A stretch of 8,566 nucleotides of DNA from Chloroflexota bacterium. Lineage in GTDB: Bacteria; Chloroflexota; Anaerolineae; Anaerolineales; Anaerolineaceae. Position 1 is the first letter of the stretch. Every line of letters starts with the position of its first letter. The stretch spans positions 1 to 8,566 of the forward strand of contig JAEXTI010000427.1 of NCBI GenBank assembly GCA_023406965.1. Direction: 5' to 3'. The position numbers and the translations under genes are program-made. The notes under the pieces are model-generated. The model saw only the letters and a program-made list of their open reading frames with translations, did not search any database and was not told the origin of the DNA. Positions 1 through 6,064 of this stretch are shown piece after piece.

Positions 1-1768
1 TTCCAGCAAGAAGGATGCAAGACCTGCCCTAGAGATTCTTAACTCATTTGTCGGAATGGCCAACATCAAAACGGCAGTGAATGACCTGGTCAAATGGGCT
101 TCACGGATGGAAGCCGACCATTCGCAGCAAAAACTCCCCTTACTGAATATGGTTTTTACAGGTCCTCCGGGCGTGGGCAAGACTACGGTCGCCCGTCTTC
201 TAGGAGAAATCTTGCATGATTGTGGGCTGCTCGAAAAAGGCCAATTGGTCGTGCATAGCCCGACCAGCCTCGTAGCTGATCATATTGGCGGAACGGCCAG
301 GCTGGTGCATCAAGCCGTTGATTCAGCCCTGGGAGGCGTTCTGTTCATTGACGAGGCCTATGGCTTGGCCGACCGTGAACGTGGAGGCTTTGTTCAGGAA
401 GCCATCGAAACCCTGTTGCATCGAATGGAAGTCGACCATGGAAAGTTCCTCGTTGTTCTGGCCGGATACCAAAAACAAATGGTGCGTCTTTTCCGCCAAA
501 ATCCCGGTCTTGAGCGACGATTCCCCTCAGAATTCCGATTGAGATTCGCGCCATATACTGCTGATCAATTAGCAATGATTTTCAATAACATAGCACTCCA
601 AGAGGGCTTTCAAATATCGGAAGACTTATGGGGGCAACTCCAACACTTATTTGCTCGCTTCACCATTGCTAACGATGAAACTGCAGGAAATGCAGGAGAA
701 GTAAAGAACCTGTTCGAAGCCACCTCTCGGAAATGGTATGTTCAGAATTCTGGCAAAAGCAAAGTGTTACCCCGCGTCCTTGGCATTGATAATCTTCCGG
801 CGGAATACCAACGGTTGCTTGCACCAAATCCAGATGAGACCAGGCAAGCCTTCCAGACCCTGGAACGCTTCAAGGGACTTCGTGAGGTGAAACTTAAACT
901 AACCCGGCTGGCGAAACTCGTGGAATATGAACAACATAAACGGACTCTTTCAGCGGATGTGGGGTGGAACCTCCCTACTTTACATCAAGTTTTTGTAGGC
1001 AATCCCGGCACGGGAAAAACTTCCATTGCTCGCCTGTATGGTGAAATACTCAAATCCTGCGGTTATCTCCGCAAGGGTCATACAGTGGAGGTTTCAGCTC
1101 CATTACTCATTTCTGGTTATGCAGGTGATTCGGGCAGTCGCCTTTCGGCATTGGTTCAAGAAGCGCTGGATGGTGTGTTATTCATCGATGAAGCCTACGC
1201 CCTTACACGGCGCACTGGAGCAGCAAATTATGAAATCATCGACACGTTGACGAAAGCCATGGAAGACTACCGCAATCGGCTCGTGGTAGTCGTTGCAGGA
1301 TACCCGCAAGAGATGGGGGAATTCCTGGTAGGAAATCCCGGCTTGCAATCCCGCTTCGCTGACCCAATTTTATTTTCCGATCTCAACCAGGAAGAGATGG
1401 GCGCATTACTCTGCGCTTATGCAGTCCAAGAAGGCTTAGAATTGCCAGTCGATGTGCAACGTATGGCCGAGATCAGGCTCGCTGCTATGCAAAGACAAGC
1501 TCCCGCACAGTTCGGAAATGCCCGCTCGGTCAGAAAGTTATTCGACGAAATGAAAAAACGCCTGGCAGAGCGCGTGCTCGCTATATTCGATCCACAACGG
1601 GATGATCGTGTTACGGACATCCCTGGATGGAATTGTTTTTCACCGGAAGATCTGGTTGACGAAGGCATCACAGTCATAGTATCTGCAGATACTCCAGCCG
1701 TGAACACTGCTGGACGGCCCGGAATTGAAAGCTGGGTGATGCGGACAGAAGATCCGCTACAACCCTAG
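1..1768 (+). CDS. Tandem CbxX/CfqX-type AAA+ ATPase, 5' end outside window
   Basis: The protein carries two complete AAA+ modules of the CbxX/CfqX (SpoVK-like) group. Numbering from the ATG at 56: module 1 has Walker A GPPGVGKTT (36-44), Walker B VLFIDEA (95-101) and the NPGLERRF box with candidate arginine finger (149-156). Module 2 starts near 268 and has Walker A GNPGTGKTS (315-323), Walker B VLFIDEA (374-380) and NPGLQSRF (427-434). Both keep the Walker B Asp-Glu, so both should hydrolyse ATP. The frame is open from position 2, and its 18 codons before the ATG end in EILNSFVG, which matches the usual lead-in (L-x-x-hydrophobic-V-G-hydrophobic) of this domain. The ATG at 56 is therefore probably internal and the gene begins upstream, perhaps with further domains. 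Family members act as hexameric remodelling ATPases, for example rubisco activase CbbX and the EccA proteins of type VII secretion; the substrate here is unknown. No membrane segment is visible. The stop at 1766-1768 overlaps the convergent TPR gene by 12 bp. Confidence 0.92.
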   Translation, partial: SSKKDARPALEILNSFVGMANIKTAVNDLVKWASRMEADHSQQKLPLLNMVFTGPPGVGKTTVARLLGEILHDCGLLEKGQLVVHSPTSLVADHIGGTARLVHQAVDSALGGVLFIDEAYGLADRERGGFVQEAIETLLHRMEVDHGKFLVVLAGYQKQMVRLFRQNPGLERRFPSEFRLRFAPYTADQLAMIFNNIALQEGFQISEDLWGQLQHLFARFTIANDETAGNAGEVKNLFEATSRKWYVQNSGKSKVLPRVLGIDNLPAEYQRLLAPNPDETRQAFQTLERFKGLREVKLKLTRLAKLVEYEQHKRTLSADVGWNLPTLHQVFVGNPGTGKTSIARLYGEILKSCGYLRKGHTVEVSAPLLISGYAGDSGSRLSALVQEALDGVLFIDEAYALTRRTGAANYEIIDTLTKAMEDYRNRLVVVVAGYPQEMGEFLVGNPGLQSRFADPILFSDLNQEEMGALLCAYAVQEGLELPVDVQRMAEIRLAAMQRQAPAQFGNARSVRKLFDEMKKRLAERVLAIFDPQRDDRVTDIPGWNCFSPEDLVDEGITVIVSADTPAVNTAGRPGIESWVMRTEDPLQP

Positions 1769-2773
1769 TCTTTCCGACTGCATCATCGCCAGAGCTTCTT
1801 TCAATGTTTCAATCAACCCGGCATACCAGTCGCGCTTCTCTTTATTGTTTGCCCGATCCGCCATCAGCCGGTTGTACTCGAATTTTTCAATAGCATCCTG
1901 CCAACTGGCAATCGCGTTTCCGTGTTCTCCCGGAAGCGCCCATTGGGCAATGCCAATCATCCATTTTACGGTTGCCCCTTGATGACTGAAGGGATCATAC
2001 GCGGAAAGCCCGCGTTTCAAGTACAGAATTGCATCCGCAAAGTTACCTGTCTGGCTTGCAGCAAGACCGATGATTTCCCAGGCCTCCGCGCTCTCAGCAG
2101 GATTCGTACTGGTGCGGGTAACTCCGATGAGAAGATTACTAAACTCATATACCGTGATGAATTTTCGCTTATTGATATCTGTACGAATACGCATGGCTAA
2201 TTTTCGAGCAGATGCGGATAATGAAGATGGATCAAAACGAGTCAGCCAGGCATCCGCCTCTTCCATATGACATGCCATCTCGACCCGGATTTTCCTAAGA
2301 ACGTCTGAATACCACAAATTCTTGAGAGCATCCGCATTTCTCGTCTCTGGATCCTGGCGGTTTCGCCAGAAATTCTGGCATTCAGCTAACGCGATGCGAG
2401 CCCTGGTCCAATTGGCATGTGCCGCGGCATTTCGACTTACATTCCATTGAGCAATACCCAGCAGCCATTTTGCCACGGCAACTTCATGGGAGCCCTCGCT
2501 AAAGTCACGCAGCGCATCTTGCAAGACATTTTCAGCCTCATCAAATTCACCCATCGACAGGTGGTATCGACCAATGGCGGTAAGCACATACAGGCGCTCA
2601 TTGATATTGGATATCTGCTGGCAGGTTATACGAAGATTATTCGCCAACCGATCGCGATGATCCTTCGGAATGTATTTATTTTGAAGTTCAAATAGGTTTA
2701 AGGTCATCTCGGTCGACAACTGTGGTTTTGGAACCTGATCCAGCCAGCTATAAGCCTCATCAACGGATATCAT
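1757..2773 (-). CDS. TPR-like helical-repeat protein, third gene of SPFH operon
   Basis: This 338-residue protein has no signal peptide or membrane segment and is probably cytoplasmic. Two TPR-like helix pairs are visible, about residues 58-91 (core GRYHLSMGEFDEAENVL) and 228-261 (core GLAASQTGNFADAILYL). Each is followed by a near-identical KW-[LM]-[LI]-GIAQW box (102-110 and 270-278), so the protein looks like a two-unit internal duplication joined by an Arg/Lys-rich helical linker. TPR folds bind partner proteins; no catalytic motif is seen. I chose the ATG at 2773 over the GTG at 2800 because AGAAGGAGG lies 5 nt before the ATG. This start overlaps the end of the second SPFH gene by 14 bp, which implies translational coupling and a partner role for the SPFH pair (inference). 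The stop lies inside the 3' end of the convergent AAA+ gene, so no terminator separates them. The TPR fold assignment is fairly sure; the function is unknown. Confidence 0.82.
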   Translation of the reverse strand: MISVDEAYSWLDQVPKPQLSTEMTLNLFELQNKYIPKDHRDRLANNLRITCQQISNINERLYVLTAIGRYHLSMGEFDEAENVLQDALRDFSEGSHEVAVAKWLLGIAQWNVSRNAAAHANWTRARIALAECQNFWRNRQDPETRNADALKNLWYSDVLRKIRVEMACHMEEADAWLTRFDPSSLSASARKLAMRIRTDINKRKFITVYEFSNLLIGVTRTSTNPAESAEAWEIIGLAASQTGNFADAILYLKRGLSAYDPFSHQGATVKWMIGIAQWALPGEHGNAIASWQDAIEKFEYNRLMADRANNKEKRDWYAGLIETLKEALAMMQSERLGL

Positions 2774-4100
2774 TCGCGCCTCCTTCTGACCGGTTCGCAC
2801 TTTCTGTCATAGAATCCAGCAGTTGAGCTACCCGCGTCAGGAACAACTGGCGAGTCATTTCTGGCCGGTCTTCTTCAGACACATCCTTCATCATTTCCGA
2901 GATACTCATGATCAGCTCAGCCTGGGCTTCTGCCCGCCCCATCTCCTGGTAAGCCTGGCGCTTTGCTTCGCCATAGGCTCGCTCGATGTTCGCCTTTCCA
3001 GCCCATTCCGCGCCCCAGGCATCAGCGCGCTGCGTATCAACTTCCTCTTCATCAATCGATACATGGCCCACATCTACCCACAGCAATTCCGCCCCCACCC
3101 CGCGCAAAGCCGCTTTCGTTTCACCTTGCAACAAGTTGAAACGCAGCTCTCGGCGCGGATCCTGACTGTTTTCACGCGGGGCGGTGAGGAAATCGACCGT
3201 GTTAAAGCTGATAAAGTCCGTAATCCCGCCGACGGTTGCGCGACCTACGGCAACTCGCCAGGGTTCAATGTCGCCCTCCGCAGTGACCGAAAGGTTGTAT
3301 GCCATATTCCAAATGGCCTTTTCGTCATACGGGTAAGGGTCTTCCAATGAACGCCGGATTGGGCGGCCGTATTTCATTTCTGGGAAGATGCGGTAGCGGA
3401 AATGAACATCTTTCAAGGTCACTCGGATACCATCGCGAGTCATACTGGTAATTCCATCCCGGTCGTCCTGCTGATCATCCAGGTTGGCAATCTGGCCGAT
3501 TGTCTCGAACGGCACCATGAAATAGGATTCGCGGATGGATATATTGGAAGGTTGGCGCAGGGTGCGGAACAAGACGGCATTGCCCGGTTGAATAATGACA
3601 TAACCTGGCCCACCAATTTGATCCAACAGATTTGGCACACCTTTGCGCAACACCTTCTCGCCGCCGCGGATCTCCAGCGTTGGCCAGAGCAGGCTGGTCA
3701 TCGAGGAAAAAACGTAATGCAACCCATCGCGAAAACGCTCTAAGGCATAGACATCTTTTACAAAAAAAGCCGCGTAGGTAAACACCGCCAGGGTGGCTGT
3801 GATTGGGGCAAGCAGATAACGGAAGCCTTGCGGTGAAAGGATGACCGCCATCCAAATGATCATGCGGTCGGGCAAGATTCCTAATCCGGGGATGCGATCC
3901 AGGAAGTGAATCAGCACCTGCTCCGGGAAGACACCTTCCAGTCGAACAGCACCACGCCAGGAGAACCAGATGGGAATAACTACGATAAAAATGAGCCGCA
4001 ACAGCCCCATCAACTGCTGGCGCATGGCCTCCGCATTCTGGGTGGGCCGCTGGCGGATTTGTTTGGTCTCGGTGGTTTGAGCAGGGCGCCGGCGAATCAT
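2760..4100 (-). CDS. SPFH/band-7-like membrane protein B
   Basis: The 446-residue protein has a basic, Gln/Thr-rich N-terminal tail (1-28), a hydrophobic segment at about 30-49 (LMGLLRLIFIVVIPIWF) and a second hydrophobic stretch at about 79-113, then an SPFH-like region. Band-7-like features are a GPG-x-VII-x5-AV strand pair (from 164), TRDGIRV (221-227) followed by the beta-strand VTLKDVHFRYRIF, and a long Ala/Glu/Arg-rich helix (about 360-405) after the domain. This matches the usual SPFH order of membrane anchor, beta/alpha domain and coiled coil. Family members (stomatin, flotillin, HflK/HflC) oligomerise on membranes and organise microdomains or regulate proteases. The ATG at 4100 is chosen because it forms an ATGA overlap with the preceding stop and has AAGGAG 7 nt upstream; the 24 residues in front of it in the longer frame are a shadow of the upstream gene's tail. 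It is a divergent paralogue of the upstream gene. No NfeD-type partner is seen nearby. Confidence 0.82.
   Translation of the reverse strand: MIRRRPAQTTETKQIRQRPTQNAEAMRQQLMGLLRLIFIVVIPIWFSWRGAVRLEGVFPEQVLIHFLDRIPGLGILPDRMIIWMAVILSPQGFRYLLAPITATLAVFTYAAFFVKDVYALERFRDGLHYVFSSMTSLLWPTLEIRGGEKVLRKGVPNLLDQIGGPGYVIIQPGNAVLFRTLRQPSNISIRESYFMVPFETIGQIANLDDQQDDRDGITSMTRDGIRVTLKDVHFRYRIFPEMKYGRPIRRSLEDPYPYDEKAIWNMAYNLSVTAEGDIEPWRVAVGRATVGGITDFISFNTVDFLTAPRENSQDPRRELRFNLLQGETKAALRGVGAELLWVDVGHVSIDEEEVDTQRADAWGAEWAGKANIERAYGEAKRQAYQEMGRAEAQAELIMSISEMMKDVSEEDRPEMTRQLFLTRVAQLLDSMTESANRSEGGANDIR
2779..2787 (-). promoter_or_regulatory. Ribosome binding site of the TPR gene
   Basis: On the minus strand AGAAGGAGG is followed by 5 nt and then the ATG at 2773. 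It is a near-perfect Shine-Dalgarno sequence, lies inside the coding end of the preceding SPFH gene, and decides the start against the upstream GTG at 2800. Confidence 0.75.
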
Positions 4101-5866
4101 TCCATTTCTCCTTGACCTTGACGATCTCCGCCCATCATTCCAGGACCCATTTGCCGGTTGGGCATGATCCACATCTGGAGCGAGCGCATCATATCGATGG
4201 CAGTATTCGGCAGAAGTTGGCGCGTGCGCGGGTCTGAGGCCACGCCCTCTAGCGCCTGGAAGACGCGCAGAACAAGAATCTCTTGAGAGTTTTCATAGGT
4301 TTCAAAGATGCGTCCCATATTGGCCGCCAGGTCGCGTTGCGCTGCAGCCCGCGCCTTGGCTCGAATGCGCGTGGCTTCCAGCTCTTTCGTAGCGTTAACC
4401 ACTTCAGTCTCGCGCTGCCAGGGGGCCCGCCAGCTTTCCAGGCGGTAGCGATAAACCGCATCGGATACGGGCATCACATCGCCAAAGCCGGCAGCAATGA
4501 CACGAATACCCCGGTCACGCAGCATTTTCGAGTTGGTCAAAGGGTTCACATCTGTCACGCGCAAGTCGCTCTCGCTATAGGCCTTGCCTACCTCCAGTCT
4601 CACCCCATTTCGGGGATAAATCAGGCGGTAGGAGAGCAAGCCGTTGTTGCGGATCGCCAGCCGCAGGCGAGCTTTGTAACGCGTAATTGGAGCCTGCCCC
4701 TCCCCAATCCGGTACAACTCGTCATAGTTAACCTGGGATAGGATCTCGCGGAAATAAGCAGACGCCACCCGAGTGGGCAGCTCGGCCCAGGGCAAAACCC
4801 GGTCACGGTCAGCACGCGCCTGAGAGAAAACCGCCGCAAAAACCCGCTCTGCGTCAAAGCTAGGCAGTTCCTGCTTACCTCGATTAACCGCCCGATCGCG
4901 GGGCAGCGGTTCGTATGGCTTGAGCTTCTTTTCCTCGGTCTCGTGCCTTTCCAACACTTCCGCAACCCGCGCAAAACGATGAATCTCAGCGCGGTCTTCC
5001 CGGTCCAGTTCATCTACCAGGGCTTTCACTCGGAAAACTTTCTCCGTCTGGTCGCTGGTGGGGGGCAACTCTTCCAACTGCACTACTCTCAGATTTTCTG
5101 AGCGCGGGTCGCCATCGTAACAAACCTGAACCGCAGAAAGAGCTGGGTCTTGTCCAATGGTGAAGATCGACCACACATTGGCATAGACCTCAATACCATC
5201 GCGGGTGTAGGCAGTGACCTTCGGTTGAAGCCTGAACTGCTTTCGCAGGTCGACTGCGCCACGGATGCGCTCGCGCCGGCGGATGAAAACAATGCCGGGG
5301 CCTTTTGCCTCGGGTGTTTGGATGGGATCTGCCAGGCCAAACGAGCGCAGCACGGCATGGATCATATTGTCAATCGCGCGCTGGACTCCGGGCGGCGGCA
5401 CCTCGTCCTCCAGGACAACGGCGCTATTAAAATCCACCACCACCACGCCCGGCCCTTTGCGGGTATCTTCCTTGGTTTGGAGGATTTTTCCGTCCTTAAT
5501 GAACACAGCCGGGCCATGCAATCCGAGCGTATGCAGCAAGAAGTGAAAGGCTGTGCGGTAGATTTCTCTAAAATTGCTCACCGGCAAGAGCGCCTGCCAG
5601 GAGATGGCCCCCAGCCAGAAAAAGAAGACCCCCAAGTAGCTCCAGAGAAGTGTGAAGCCAATGAGCACATTCCAAGACTCTTTTTGCACATCCGTAAAGG
5701 CCGGAATAGCCTTACGTTTCAAGAGGGCTCGCAATACGTTCCAGAGCATACTTAAAACGTCGCCGATTTCCCACCGGAACATGATAAAAAATAACAGACC
5801 AAGTAAACCAAAAATGGCTAAGATGATCTGACGTCTGCGTTTGATGTTCTGCTCGCCGAGATTCAT
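4097..5866 (-). CDS. SPFH/band-7-like membrane protein A, first gene of operon
   Basis: This 589-residue protein begins with a short charged tail (NLGEQNIKRRRQ), a transmembrane helix at about 12-30 and a second hydrophobic segment at about 65-88. Then come SPFH-like strands: GPGVVVVDFNSAVVLEDE (128-145) and QPKVTAYTRDGIEVYANVWS (214-233). A long charged insertion (about 251-380, rich in Arg, Glu and Asp) splits the domain before the closing strand RGIRVIAAGFGDV (452-464). A basic Ala-rich helix (about 478-520) and a Gly/Met-rich tail (about 571-589) follow. It shares TRDGI-x-V, GPG-x-V and a W-x-A-x-W box with the next gene, so the two are paralogues. They probably hetero-oligomerise at the membrane, as HflK/HflC do (inference). 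The ATG at 5866 is preferred: a strong promoter at 5910-5937 lies inside the longer frame starting at 6016, whose ATG falls in a hairpin. The ribosome binding site is weak (GGCGGG close to the ATG). The assignment to the superfamily is good; the exact subfamily is unclear. Confidence 0.8.
   Translation of the reverse strand: MNLGEQNIKRRRQIILAIFGLLGLLFFIMFRWEIGDVLSMLWNVLRALLKRKAIPAFTDVQKESWNVLIGFTLLWSYLGVFFFWLGAISWQALLPVSNFREIYRTAFHFLLHTLGLHGPAVFIKDGKILQTKEDTRKGPGVVVVDFNSAVVLEDEVPPPGVQRAIDNMIHAVLRSFGLADPIQTPEAKGPGIVFIRRRERIRGAVDLRKQFRLQPKVTAYTRDGIEVYANVWSIFTIGQDPALSAVQVCYDGDPRSENLRVVQLEELPPTSDQTEKVFRVKALVDELDREDRAEIHRFARVAEVLERHETEEKKLKPYEPLPRDRAVNRGKQELPSFDAERVFAAVFSQARADRDRVLPWAELPTRVASAYFREILSQVNYDELYRIGEGQAPITRYKARLRLAIRNNGLLSYRLIYPRNGVRLEVGKAYSESDLRVTDVNPLTNSKMLRDRGIRVIAAGFGDVMPVSDAVYRYRLESWRAPWQRETEVVNATKELEATRIRAKARAAAQRDLAANMGRIFETYENSQEILVLRVFQALEGVASDPRTRQLLPNTAIDMMRSLQMWIMPNRQMGPGMMGGDRQGQGEME
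4108..4113 (-). promoter_or_regulatory. Ribosome binding site of SPFH gene B
   Basis: AAGGAG on the minus strand lies 7 nt before the ATG at 4100, within the last codons of the preceding gene. Together with the ATGA stop/start overlap it fixes the start and suggests coupled translation. Confidence 0.75.
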
Positions 5867-5909
5867 GTCCCGCCGGGTGCCTTTAGAGGAATGGAATAGG
5901 GCTAGAGTT

Positions 5910-5937
5910 ATTATCCATTTTACATTAAGTTTGTCAA
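5910..5937 (-). promoter_or_regulatory. Sigma70-type promoter of the SPFH-SPFH-TPR operon
   Basis: On the minus strand a perfect -35 box TTGACA (5937-5932) is followed by a 16-nt AT-rich spacer and GATAAT (5915-5910, 5 of 6 matches to the -10 consensus). TAATAA, offset by two bases, is an alternative -10 with an 18-nt spacer. Transcription would start near 5903 and give a leader of about 37 nt before the ATG at 5866. The only in-frame start codon downstream of it that keeps the whole membrane domain is that ATG. Confidence 0.75.
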
Positions 5938-5977
5938 TAAAGGCGCGGTGGTTCATTGGAAATCGGCGTGGTGAGAT

Positions 5978-6030
5978 CCGCATTTTTTGGTATGAGAGTG
6001 GCTTCGCCACTCTCATACCAAAAAATGCGG
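5978..6030. repeat. Perfect 25-bp inverted repeat with 3-nt loop
   Basis: Bases 5978-6002 are the exact reverse complement of 6006-6030, with only TTC between. After a 5-nt/1-nt internal loop a further 6 bp pair (CGTGGT at 5967-5972 with ACCACG at 6032-6037). It lies between the end of the ABC1-kinase gene and the SPFH operon promoter. An A/T run of six lies within the arms, near their outer ends, so no U tract follows the stem on either strand and it is not a canonical intrinsic terminator. It could be an extragenic palindrome, a remnant of a foldback or miniature element, or an unusual 3' stabiliser or terminator of the kinase mRNA. Confidence 0.9.
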
Positions 6031-6064
6031 TACCACGGCAACTCTCAAAGAGTCGGCGCGGTTA

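Noticed and set aside
2774..2800. GTG start at 2800 for the TPR gene
   Set aside because: The ATG at 2773 has a near-perfect ribosome binding site that lies within the supposed extension.
2823..3350. Plus-strand open frame of 175 codons
   Set aside because: It lies wholly antisense to SPFH gene B, with no family features and no ribosome binding site.
4101..4172. 24-residue N-terminal extension of SPFH protein B
   Set aside because: It overlaps the C-terminal codons of protein A in another frame; the ATGA overlap with AAGGAG upstream marks the start at 4100.
5867..6016. Longer start of SPFH protein A at 6016 (or at 5956)
   Set aside because: The extension spans a strong promoter and its first ATG lies in the hairpin; no ribosome binding site precedes either codon.
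5978..6030. Intrinsic terminator for the ABC1-kinase gene
   Set aside because: The A/T runs lie inside the stem, and neither strand has a U run after the stem; listed as an inverted repeat instead.
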